The notes under the pieces were generated by a model. It saw only the letters and a program-made list of their open reading frames with translations, ran no database searches and had not been told where the DNA came from. The translations under genes were made by a program, and so were the position numbers. From NCBI GenBank assembly GCA_023438115.1, contig JAEZEB010000054.1, forward strand, positions 1 through 15,802: 15,802 bases of DNA, given 5' to 3'. This document shows, piece after piece, positions 1 to 7,135 of this stretch. The DNA is from Pseudomonadota bacterium. Lineage in GTDB: Bacteria; Pseudomonadota; Gammaproteobacteria; Burkholderiales; Burkholderiaceae_C. Every line of letters begins with the position of its first letter. Positions within the stretch are counted from its first letter, which is position 1.

Positions 1-531
1 GCACAGGATTGCGGCCAGTACGCCGATGAAGCGCGGGATGTGCCCGCCGTAGCGCGCCCCGAGGAAGTCCGGAATCGTGAACTGGCCGAACTTGCGCAGG
101 TAGGGCGCGAGGAACAGCGCCACCAGCACGTAGCCGCCGGTCCAGCCCATGATGAATGCGAGGCCGCTGTACCCGGTCAGGTACAAGGTGCCGGCCATGC
201 CGATGAACGACGCGGCCGACATCCAGTCGGCGCCGGTGGCCATGCCGTTGTAGACCGCGGGCACGCGGCGGCCGGCGACGTAGTACTCCGCGGCGTCGGT
301 GGTGCGGCTCATGATGCCGATGCCGGCATACAGGCCGATGGTGGCGAGCAGGAAGATGAAGCCGATCCAGTCGCGGTTCAGGCCCATCTGCTCCAGGATG
401 GCGAGCACCACCACGAAGATGACGAAGCCGCCGGTGTACCAGGTGTAGACCTTGTTCAGCTGCTTCTTGAACGCGGCGTTGGCCGACGCGGAGACGTTCG
501 GCTGGGGACGGTCGGGACTCAAGGTTGCCAT
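1..531 (-). CDS. Sodium:solute symporter large subunit, N-terminal part (cut by window edge)
   Basis: Only the first 177 codons are in the window; the gene runs off the left edge. The product is an inner-membrane SSS-family transporter, probably of the VC_2705-type large subunit that works with a DUF4212 small subunit. Visible signs are hydrophobic helices near residues 33-50 and 55-72, the family motif RTTDAAEYYVAGRR, then YNGMATGADWMSAASF, which is typical of SSS carriers. The start is ATG at 531; a GAGGA ribosome-binding site lies inside the last codons of the upstream DUF4212 gene, whose stop is only 4 bp away, so the two are translationally linked. It is clearly paralogous to the symporter at 1872-3953. 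The substrate is inferred (acetate, lactate or another short carboxylate) and is not visible in the sequence. Confidence 0.9.
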   Translation of the reverse strand, partial: MATLSPDRPQPNVSASANAAFKKQLNKVYTWYTGGFVIFVVVLAILEQMGLNRDWIGFIFLLATIGLYAGIGIMSRTTDAAEYYVAGRRVPAVYNGMATGADWMSAASFIGMAGTLYLTGYSGLAFIMGWTGGYVLVALFLAPYLRKFGQFTIPDFLGARYGGHIPRFIGVLAAILC

Positions 532-535
532 GGTG

Positions 536-793
536 TCATTCCTCCTCGGCGACGCCGTATTCCTGGTCCAGCCGGTTCATGTACCGCGCGTAGTACCAGA
601 TGATCCCGACGTAGACGATCAGCGCCCCCTGCGCGCCCATCCAGAAGCTGAAGGGCCAGCCGAAGAAGCTGAAGTTCAGGTCCCGGGCGAAATAGCCGAC
701 GACGAAGGTCACGACGAACCAGATCGCCAGCAATACGCCCGTGATCCGCAGATTCCTCTGCCAGTACTCACGGTGCCTTGCGGTCATCTCCAT
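536..793 (-). CDS. DUF4212 small subunit of sodium/solute symporter
   Basis: An 85-aa membrane protein with two hydrophobic helices (about residues 16-38 and 45-70) and the hallmark core YWQRN near the N-terminus, followed by WFVVTFVVGYFARDLN and FGWPFSFWMGAQG. This is the DUF4212 family, described as the putative small subunit of VC_2705-type solute:sodium symporters and always found just before the large subunit, as here. I chose ATG at 793 because an AGGAG lies about 8 bases upstream; the frame stays open to 868, but the extra residues are Arg-rich and lack family character. The stop is 4 bp from the start of the large subunit. The length matches the family. Confidence 0.93.
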   Translation of the reverse strand: MEMTARHREYWQRNLRITGVLLAIWFVVTFVVGYFARDLNFSFFGWPFSFWMGAQGALIVYVGIIWYYARYMNRLDQEYGVAEEE

Positions 794-890
794 GCGTTGT
801 CTCCTGTTGCGGACCGAAGTCCTCCTCGCTTGCCATGCGACCCGCCGCGGCTCGCGCCGCGCCTGCAACCGGGCCGTTCCTCCGGTGCGC

Positions 891-1466
891 TCAGGCAGGG
901 TCGACGGTCAGGCCCGTCTCCCTCTGCAGCTGCGCGGCGACCTTCGGCTCGAACCGCTGGAGGTGGCGGATGATCTTCCGCGCCTCTTCCGGCTCTTGCC
1001 TGTCCACGTGCACCCGCGCCAGCTGGTACCAGCCGTAGGGGCTCATGGGTTGCAATTGGGTGTTGCGCTTGAGGGCGGCGACGGCTTCGTCGAGGCGGCC
1101 CAGGCGGATGAGGACCAGCCCGAGGCCATACCAGGCGCGATCGAGCTGGGGAGACAGTTCCGTGGCGCGGCGGAAGGCGACCTCGGCGCGTTCGTACGCG
1201 CCGTCCTCTTCCAGCACGAAGCCGTAGTTGAACCAGTGGGCGCCCTGCCGGGGCTGGGCCCGCAGCAGTTCCTCCAGCGTGCGCAGCGCGCCGGCGCGGT
1301 CGCCCCGCTGCGCCTGCAGGTGGGCGATGCTGGCGAGCGCGTAGCCGTCGCCCGGGAACTCCGCGAGCATCTGTTGCAGGAGGGCACGGGCGCTGTCCTC
1401 CCGGCCCAGCACCAGCAGCAGCATGGTGCGCCAGCGCAGGCCGCGGTGGCGCAGGGAACGCATCAT
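891..1466 (-). CDS. Tetratricopeptide-repeat (TPR) protein
   Basis: A 191-aa helical-repeat protein. About four TPR units are visible, with the usual spaced small and aromatic positions, for example GYALASIAHLQAQRGDRAGA, a unit around WFNYGFVLEEDGAYERAEVAF, and AWYGLGLVLIRLGRLDEAV. TPRs mediate protein-protein contacts; no catalytic domain is visible. The start is set by an ATGA overlap with the upstream membrane-protein gene (its TGA is 1463-1465), which implies translational coupling; an in-frame GTG two codons upstream is an alternative. There is no convincing signal peptide. Its place between two transporter genes suggests an accessory or unrelated passenger role; the function is unknown. 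Confidence 0.85.
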   Translation of the reverse strand: MMRSLRHRGLRWRTMLLLVLGREDSARALLQQMLAEFPGDGYALASIAHLQAQRGDRAGALRTLEELLRAQPRQGAHWFNYGFVLEEDGAYERAEVAFRRATELSPQLDRAWYGLGLVLIRLGRLDEAVAALKRNTQLQPMSPYGWYQLARVHVDRQEPEEARKIIRHLQRFEPKVAAQLQRETGLTVDPA

Positions 1467-1759
1467 TTGCACAGGTGCACCCCGATCCGCACGCAGATGT
1501 CGATCTTGGTGATCGTGGCGACCACCCAGACGAAGGACAGGAGCAGGAAGGCGACCAGGGGGACGTGCTGGTCGAGGACGATCTTCGGCGAGACCAGGCG
1601 GGCCGCCGCGATGACCGGCCGGGTCAGCACCTGGAACAGCTGGTAGAAGGGGTTCTGCTGGCGGCGCCGGCCGGCCAGGAGGGCCAGCACACCTTGCCCG
1701 GCGAGCGCCAGCAGCGCGATCTCGGCGAGCAACTTCAGGATCTCGACCAGCAGCAGCAC
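1463..1759 (-). CDS. Small two-helix membrane protein, YggT-like flavour
   Basis: A 98-aa hydrophobic protein. Helix 1 covers about residues 2-28; a central amphipathic stretch runs NPFYQLFQVLTRPVIAAARL; helix 2 covers about residues 66-83; the tail is short and ends in HLCK. The layout, an NP-x-LT-P segment followed by a hydrophobic helix, resembles half of a YggT-family protein, but this is only a resemblance. The start is GTG at 1757-1759, supported by AAGGAA six bases upstream. It overlaps the TPR gene by 4 bp, so the two probably act together. Function unknown. Confidence 0.75.
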   Translation of the reverse strand: MLLLVEILKLLAEIALLALAGQGVLALLAGRRRQQNPFYQLFQVLTRPVIAAARLVSPKIVLDQHVPLVAFLLLSFVWVVATITKIDICVRIGVHLCK

Positions 1760-1803
1760 GGGCTTCCTTACTGGGACGTCAGGTTGACCGCAATGGTTTG
1801 GAG

Positions 1804-1832
1804 TGCCGCTTACGGTCTCCTTACAAGCGGCA
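1804..1832 (-). other. Stem-loop between symporter and 98-aa gene
   Basis: Perfect 8-bp inverted repeat TGCCGCTT / AAGCGGCA separated by 13 bases, about 40 bases past the stop of the 693-aa symporter and 45 bases before the 98-aa gene. The T-tract of an intrinsic terminator is missing, so it may be an RNA processing or stability element, an attenuator or an operator. The gap 1760-1871 holds nothing else I recognise. Confidence 0.45.
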
Positions 1833-1871
1833 TGCGCCGCGCCTAGGGTATGCCCGGATTCCGCGCACGCC

Positions 1872-3953
1872 TCAACGTGCGCGTGCCGACGTCGCCAGGG
1901 TCACGGCGACTGTCACCGCCGCGCCCAGCGCCACGCCGAACACGCCGCTCGCGATCGGCTGGATGCCGAACCACAGCGTGCTTTCGGCACCACTCCCCAG
2001 CGCCGAGCGCAGCGCCTGCCAGTTGGCGAGCATGTAGTACACCGTGATGCCGAAGCCGGCGAGCATGCCGCTGACCGCCGCCACGCGCGTCGTGCGCTTC
2101 CAGAAGATCCCGAGCACCATCGCGGGCAGCAGCGCCGAGGCCGCGAGCGAGAACGACGCCGACACCAGCGGCAGGATGTCGGCCGGCTTCAGCGACGCGA
2201 CCGTCGCCGCGAGCAGCGCCACCCCCAGCAGCGCGAACTTCGACAGGATCACGCGCTGCTCGGGGCTGATGCCGTGGCCGATGTCGCGCGCATAGAGGTC
2301 GCGCACCAGCGCGTTGCTGATGGTGAGCAGCAGGCCGTCGGCGGTGGACAGCGCCGCCGCGAGACCTCCCGCGGCGACGAGGCCCGACACCACGTAAGGC
2401 AGCCCGCCGATCTCCGGCGTGGCCAGCATGATGATGTCGGCGCCCAGGCGGATCTCGCCGAACTGCACGCGGCCGTCGCCGTTGATGTCGCTCACCGCGG
2501 CCAGCGAGGGATCCACGCGGCCCCACTGCACGATCCAGGCCGGCAGCGCGTCGAAGCTGCTGCCCACGAGGCCCTGCATCACCTCGTACTTCACCAGCAC
2601 CGCGAGCGCGGGCACGCTGAGGTACAGCAGCGCCACGAAGAACAGCGCCCAGCCCACCGAGGCGCGCGTGGCCGCCACGCCGGGCGTCGTGTAGAAGCGC
2701 GTGAGCAGGTGCGGCAGGCCCGCGGTCCCCGCCATGAGGCAGAACACCAGCGCGAGGAAGTTGGCGCGCGAGCCGGCGAAATCGGCCTGCTCCTGCGGCG
2801 AGCCCGCGGGATCGCCCGCGAAGGGCGTGCCGTGGCGCGGCAGCCCGCCCAGCGGCTGCGCGCGCTGCAGCGACTCGTTCATGAGCCGCGTCCAGTGCTC
2901 GCGCGCGCCCTCCACGTCGCGCGGCATGGCCGCCAGCTCGCGGTTGGCGGCGACGATGCGCGCGGAGTCGGCGTCCTCCGCCTTCAGGCGGCGGATGCGC
3001 TCGCGGGCCTCGGCGCGTTCGCGTTGCAGCGAACCCTCCACGTCGGCCAGCTTCGCCTTGTACTCGCCGGCGCGCCGCAGGAATTCGGCCTGCACCGCCT
3101 TCTCCTCAGGCGAGTCCATGAGCTGCCGTTCCAGCTGCGCGATCTTCTCCAGCTGCGCGCCGTACACCATGGGCGCGAGCGGATTCCCGAGCTGCTTGTA
3201 CGCCAGCCAGGACACCGGGATCAGGAAGGCGAGCAGCAGCACCACGTACTGCGCGACCTGCGTCCAGGTGATCGCGCGCATGCCGCCGAGGAAGGAGCAA
3301 AGCAGCACCCCGCCCAGCCCCAGCAGGATGCCGATCTCGAACTGCACGCCGGTCAGGCGCGAGGCGATCAGGCCGATCCCGTAGATCTGCGCCACCACGT
3401 AGGTGAAGGAACAGATCACCGCCGCGAGCGCGCCCAGCCGCCGCGGCCAGTCGCCGCCGAAGCGCTCGTGGAAGTAGTCCGGCACCGTGTACAGGTTGCG
3501 CTGGCGCAGGTAGGGCGCGACCAGCAGCGCCACCAGGCAGAAGCCGCCGGTCCATCCCAGCACGTAGGCCAGGCCGCCGGCCTGGTGCGCGGTGCCCGCG
3601 AACCCCTGCAGGTAGATGCCGCCCGCCAGGCTGATGAACGAGGCGGCACTCATCCAGTCGGCGGCCGCCGCCATGCCGTTGTACATCGGCGGGATGCGGC
3701 GTCCGGCGACGTAGTACTCGTCGGCGTCCGTCGTGCGGCTGTAGATGCCGATGGCCGCGTACATCATCACCGTGGAGAACAGGAAGATGGGGCCGAGCCA
3801 GAAACGCGACAGCCCCTGCTGCTCCGCCCAGGCGAGCAGCAGCAGGAAGCCGATGAAGCCGCCGGCGTAGCACGCCAGCAGCTTGTGCAGGCGCCGCGCG
3901 TAGGCGGCGACGGCGGGCGCGGCCGGGCCGCTCGTGGGTTGAACCTCCTCCAT
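1872..3953 (-). CDS. Sodium:solute symporter with coiled-coil insert and EF-hand-like loop
   Basis: A 693-aa inner-membrane SSS-family transporter, longer than the usual 500-600 aa. N-terminal helices lie near residues 29-46 and 54-72, followed by RTTDADEYYVAGRR (73-86) and YNGMAAAADWMSAASF (91-106). Around residues 264-330 there is a charged, heptad-like stretch rich in E, K, R and L that predicts a coiled coil, continuing as a soluble segment to about 398. Residues 489-500, DINGDGRVQFGE, match all key positions of a canonical EF-hand calcium loop. The later core ATPEIGGLPYVVSGLVAAGG and ALSTADGLLL marks the VC_2705 subfamily. I chose ATG at 3953 (MEEVQ); ATG 3965 is an alternative, and neither has a strong ribosome-binding site. 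No DUF4212 partner lies directly upstream. Substrate unknown, probably an organic acid. Confidence 0.92.
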   Translation of the reverse strand: MEEVQPTSGPAAPAVAAYARRLHKLLACYAGGFIGFLLLLAWAEQQGLSRFWLGPIFLFSTVMMYAAIGIYSRTTDADEYYVAGRRIPPMYNGMAAAADWMSAASFISLAGGIYLQGFAGTAHQAGGLAYVLGWTGGFCLVALLVAPYLRQRNLYTVPDYFHERFGGDWPRRLGALAAVICSFTYVVAQIYGIGLIASRLTGVQFEIGILLGLGGVLLCSFLGGMRAITWTQVAQYVVLLLAFLIPVSWLAYKQLGNPLAPMVYGAQLEKIAQLERQLMDSPEEKAVQAEFLRRAGEYKAKLADVEGSLQRERAEARERIRRLKAEDADSARIVAANRELAAMPRDVEGAREHWTRLMNESLQRAQPLGGLPRHGTPFAGDPAGSPQEQADFAGSRANFLALVFCLMAGTAGLPHLLTRFYTTPGVAATRASVGWALFFVALLYLSVPALAVLVKYEVMQGLVGSSFDALPAWIVQWGRVDPSLAAVSDINGDGRVQFGEIRLGADIIMLATPEIGGLPYVVSGLVAAGGLAAALSTADGLLLTISNALVRDLYARDIGHGISPEQRVILSKFALLGVALLAATVASLKPADILPLVSASFSLAASALLPAMVLGIFWKRTTRVAAVSGMLAGFGITVYYMLANWQALRSALGSGAESTLWFGIQPIASGVFGVALGAAVTVAVTLATSARAR

Positions 3954-3992
3954 GCCCCGGATCATCGCACTGTCGGGTTGACCCGTAGAAGA

Positions 3993-4022
3993 CCTTAGGG
4001 GTTTGCCTCTGTTCGCCTTAGG
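3993..4022. repeat. Two direct CCTTAGG repeats between divergent genes
   Basis: CCTTAGG occurs at 3993-3999 and 4016-4022, 23 bp apart (about two helical turns), in the 113-bp gap between the symporter (-) and the 161-aa gene (+). Such spaced repeats can be a binding site for a dimeric regulator, but the motif matches no regulator I can name. Clear -35/-10 boxes are not visible in this gap. Confidence 0.3.
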
Positions 4023-4066
4023 TACGAATGCCATACTGGACAGCACGCCATCCTGGGAGAGGCAAT

Positions 4067-4552
4067 ATGCTCGACAAGGAATCCATCTACCGCAAGACGT
4101 CCCGCGGAACCGAGGCGCTCGCCACCCGGCAGGGCGGACTGACGCCCCGCCAGCGCTCCCTGCTGATCCTCATCGACGGCCGCCGCAACGGCCAGGAACT
4201 CACCACGCTGGGGGCCGCCTGCGGCGATGTGGACGAACTGATGCAGGCCCTGCTGGCCGAGGGCTACGTGGAAGTGTCCACCCCGGCCCCGGCCCCCGCC
4301 GAAGCGCGCAAGTCCAGCGCCGGCACGGGCGCGCTCACGCTGCCGCAGGCGCGCACCCAGGCAGTGCGCCGGCTCACCGACATGCTGGGGCCCGGCGCGA
4401 CCGACATGTGCCTGCGGCTGGAGGCCGCCCGGACCATGCAGGAATTCCGCGCGACGCTGCGCCGCACGGAATCCACGCTGCGCCAGATCGTGGGCAACCA
4501 GCGCGCCGCCGACTTCGTCAGCGAGCTGGAGGACAAGCTGGGCGCCGCCTGA
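4067..4552 (+). CDS. Uncharacterised 161-aa cytoplasmic protein, winged-helix-like N-terminus
   Basis: I do not recognise a named family. The N-terminal part (about residues 20-65) reads LTPRQRSLLILIDGRRNGQE, then a helix and ALLAEGYVEV, which resembles a small winged-helix fold used in some bacterial signalling proteins. A Pro/Ala linker follows near residues 68-75, then a helical C-terminal half (about 85-160) with the RQIVGNQRAADFVSELEDKL tail. There are no membrane segments or signal peptide. The start is ATG 4067 with GGGAGAGG upstream; an earlier in-frame ATG at 4028 lacks a ribosome site. It is divergent from the symporter and convergent with ppsA. A regulatory role is a guess. Confidence 0.8.
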   Translation: MLDKESIYRKTSRGTEALATRQGGLTPRQRSLLILIDGRRNGQELTTLGAACGDVDELMQALLAEGYVEVSTPAPAPAEARKSSAGTGALTLPQARTQAVRRLTDMLGPGATDMCLRLEAARTMQEFRATLRRTESTLRQIVGNQRAADFVSELEDKLGAA

Positions 4553-4560
4553 GCGCCCGG

Positions 4561-4580
4561 GGCGGCTTCAGGAGGCCGCC
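4561..4580. terminator. Short GC hairpin in convergent 4552/4568 gap
   Basis: GGCGGC (4561-4566) pairs with GCCGCC (4575-4580) over an 8-base loop. It sits across the ppsA stop codon, just after the stop of the 161-aa gene. There is no T-run on either strand, so it is at best a weak two-way terminator. Confidence 0.3.
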
Positions 4581-6961
4581 AGCTTCTGCCAGGTGGCGAT
4601 CACCGAATCGGGGTTCAGCGAGATCGAGGTGATGCCTTCCTGCACCAGCCACTGGGCGAAGTCCGGATGGTCGCTGGGGCCCTGTCCGCAGATGCCCACG
4701 TACTTGCCCTGGGCCACGCAGGCGCGGATGGCCCGCGACAGCATCGCCTTCACGGCCGGGTCGCGCTCGTCGAAGTCCGCCGCCAGCAGCTCCAGCCCCG
4801 AGTCGCGGTCCAGGCCCAGCGTGAGCTGGGTGAGGTCGTTCGAGCCGATCGAGAAGCCGTCGAAGTACTGCAGGAACTCGTCGGCCAGGATCGCGTTGCT
4901 GGGGATCTCGCACATCATGATCAGCTTGAGGTCGTCCTTGCCGCGTTGCAGTCCGTGCTGCGCCAGCAGCTTCGTCACGCGCTCGGCCTGCGACAGCGTG
5001 CGAACGAAGGGCACCATCACCTGCACGTTGGTCAGGCCCATGTCGCTGCGCACGCGCACCAGCGCCTCGCACTCCATCTCGAAGGCTTCCTGGAATTCCG
5101 CGCTGATGTAGCGCGCCGCGCCGCGGAAGCCCAGCATCGGGTTCTCTTCCTCCGGCTCGTAGCGGCTGCCGCCGATCAGCTTGCGGTATTCGTTGGACTT
5201 GAAGTCCGACAGGCGCACGATCACCGGCTTGGGCCAGAACGCCGCCGCGATGGTGGCCACGCCCTCGGCGACCTTGTCGACGTAGAAGGCGCGCGGCGAG
5301 GCATGCGCGCGCGCCACCGATTCCACCGCCTTCTTCAGGTCGGCGTCGACGTTCGGGTAGTCGAGGATCGCCTTCGGGTGGACGCCGATGTTGTTGTTGA
5401 TGATGAATTCCAGGCGCGCCAGGCCCACGCCGTCGTTGGGCAGCTGCGCGAAGTCGAAGGCCAGCTGCGGGTTGCCGACGTTCATCGAGATCTTGGTCTT
5501 GATCTTCGGCATCTCGCCGCGCTGCACCTCGGTGACCTCGGTCTCCAGCAGGCCGTCGTAGATGAAGCCCGTGTCGCCCTCGGCGCAGCTGACGGTGACC
5601 AGCGTGCCGTCCTTCAGCGCCTCGGTGGCGTCGCCGCAGCCCACGACCGCCGGGATGCCCAGCTCGCGCGCGATGATGGCCGCGTGGCAGGTGCGCCCGC
5701 CGCGGTTGGTGACGATGGCGCTGGCGCGCTTCATCACCGGCTCCCAGTTGGGATCGGTCATGTCGGTGACGAGCACGTCGCCCGGCTGCACGCGGTCCAT
5801 CTCCGCCGTGCTGTGCACCAGCCGCACCGGGCCCGTGCCTACCTTCTGGCCGATCGCTCGGCCCTCGGCCAGCACCGTTCCCTTGCTCTTCAATTTGTAG
5901 CGCAGCTCGGACTTGCCCTCGCTCTGGCTCTTCACCGTTTCCGGGCGCGCCTGCAGGATGTACAGCTGGCCGTCCACGCCGTCCTTGCCCCACTCGATGT
6001 CCATGGGGCGGCCGTAGTGCTGCTCGATCACCAGGGCGTAGCGCGCGAGCTGCTCCACGTCCTCGTCGGAGAGCGAATAGCGGTTGCGCTGCTCCAGAGG
6101 GATGTCGACGGTCTTGACCAGCTTGCCGTCGCGCTTCTTTTCCTCGTCACTGGCGAACACCATGCCGATCAGCTTGGAGCCCAGGTTGCGGCGGATCACC
6201 GCGCGCTTGCCGGCCTGCAGCATGGGCTTGTGCACGTAGAACCCGTCGGGGTTCACGGCGCCCTGCACCACCGTCTCGCCCAAGCCGTAGCTGGAGGTGA
6301 TGAAGACCACGTCCGGGAAGCCCGACTCCGTGTCCATCGTGAACATGACGCCGGCCGCGCCCAGGTCGGAGCGCACCATGCGCTGCACGCCCGCCGACAG
6401 CGCGACGTGCTCGTGCGCGAAGCCCTTGTGCACGCGGTAGCTGATCGCGCGGTCGTTGTAGAGGGAGGCGAACACCTCCTTCATCTTGTGCAGCACGGCG
6501 TCGATGCCGACCACGTTGAGGAAGGTCTCCTGCTGGCCGGCGAAGGAGGCGTCGGGCAGGTCCTCGGCGGTGGCGGAAGAGCGCACGGCGAAGCTGGCCG
6601 CGGCGTTGCCCGCGCACAGCGTTTCGAAGGCGGCGCGGATCTCCTGCTCCAGCGCGGGCGGGAAAGGCTGCTGCTCCACCCAGCCACGGATCTCGGCGCC
6701 GGCGGCGGCCAGCGCACGCACGTCCTCGGTGTCCAGCGTGGCGAGCCGCTCGCGGATGCGCGCGTCCAGGCCGCCGTGCGCCAGGAACTCGCGGTAGGCC
6801 TGCGCCGTGGTGGCGAAGCCGGTGGGCACCCGCACCCCGTGGGGGAGCTGGGAGATCATCTCGCCGAGGCTGGCGTTCTTGCCGCCGACCACCTCGACGT
6901 CGGTCATCCTCAGGTTCTCAAACGGTACGACCAGGGCGGTCGCGCTGAAGCGTGCAGACAT
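4568..6961 (-). CDS. ppsA: Phosphoenolpyruvate synthase
   Basis: A 797-aa cytoplasmic enzyme converting pyruvate, ATP and water to PEP, AMP and phosphate, the entry to gluconeogenesis from three-carbon acids. Domain order is normal: an N-terminal ATP-binding region with VGGKNASLGEM (about 25-35) and AVRSSATAEDLPDASFAGQQ (125-144); a swivelling phosphohistidine domain with GGRTCHAAIIARELGIPAVV and catalytic His426; and a C-terminal PEP/pyruvate-binding barrel with GFRGAARY, MCEIPSNAI, FSIGSNDLTQL and the catalytic Cys758 in GICGQG. The length matches E. coli PpsA (about 792 aa). The frame is open far upstream, but ATG 6961 has GGAG nine bases upstream and the typical N-terminus. It diverges from ppsR, its post-translational regulator. 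Confidence 0.97.
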   Translation of the reverse strand: MSARFSATALVVPFENLRMTDVEVVGGKNASLGEMISQLPHGVRVPTGFATTAQAYREFLAHGGLDARIRERLATLDTEDVRALAAAGAEIRGWVEQQPFPPALEQEIRAAFETLCAGNAAASFAVRSSATAEDLPDASFAGQQETFLNVVGIDAVLHKMKEVFASLYNDRAISYRVHKGFAHEHVALSAGVQRMVRSDLGAAGVMFTMDTESGFPDVVFITSSYGLGETVVQGAVNPDGFYVHKPMLQAGKRAVIRRNLGSKLIGMVFASDEEKKRDGKLVKTVDIPLEQRNRYSLSDEDVEQLARYALVIEQHYGRPMDIEWGKDGVDGQLYILQARPETVKSQSEGKSELRYKLKSKGTVLAEGRAIGQKVGTGPVRLVHSTAEMDRVQPGDVLVTDMTDPNWEPVMKRASAIVTNRGGRTCHAAIIARELGIPAVVGCGDATEALKDGTLVTVSCAEGDTGFIYDGLLETEVTEVQRGEMPKIKTKISMNVGNPQLAFDFAQLPNDGVGLARLEFIINNNIGVHPKAILDYPNVDADLKKAVESVARAHASPRAFYVDKVAEGVATIAAAFWPKPVIVRLSDFKSNEYRKLIGGSRYEPEEENPMLGFRGAARYISAEFQEAFEMECEALVRVRSDMGLTNVQVMVPFVRTLSQAERVTKLLAQHGLQRGKDDLKLIMMCEIPSNAILADEFLQYFDGFSIGSNDLTQLTLGLDRDSGLELLAADFDERDPAVKAMLSRAIRACVAQGKYVGICGQGPSDHPDFAQWLVQEGITSISLNPDSVIATWQKLAAS

Positions 6962-7086
6962 GGAAAGACTCCGGAAGTTGAAAAGGGGTCTGCGCGAGCG
7001 CGCAAGGTGCCCGGTCCCGCCGGCAGGCTTTCTGTTTGTTCGAATCGGCGGCGGGCCATGGTCACGGAATTCGGATAATGGGCGGA

Positions 7087-7092
7087 ATTGTA
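7087..7092 (-). promoter_or_regulatory. Candidate -10 box of ppsA promoter
   Basis: On the minus strand TACAAT lies about 125 bp before the ppsA ATG, in a context (CCTACAATTCCG) like the other YACAAT boxes in this window. The predicted transcript start is near 7080, giving a leader of about 120 nt. There is no good -35. A GATAAT on the plus strand at 7074-7079 could serve ppsR, which would put two divergent promoters nearly on top of each other. Confidence 0.4.
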
Positions 7093-7135
7093 GGCGCCGA
7101 CACCCTTCCCCGGCCGCGCCTCCGGGACCCGCCCC

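Noticed and set aside
1803..3998. 731-codon open frame on the plus strand opposite the symporter
   Set aside because: Its product is rich in Arg, His, Gln, Gly and Ala with no family features; it is the high-GC antisense shadow of the 693-aa symporter, whose motifs are unmistakable.
4667..7078. 803-codon plus-strand open frame opposite ppsA
   Set aside because: Low-complexity His/Arg/Val/Ala translation expected from antisense of a GC-rich gene; PpsA on the other strand has every catalytic motif.
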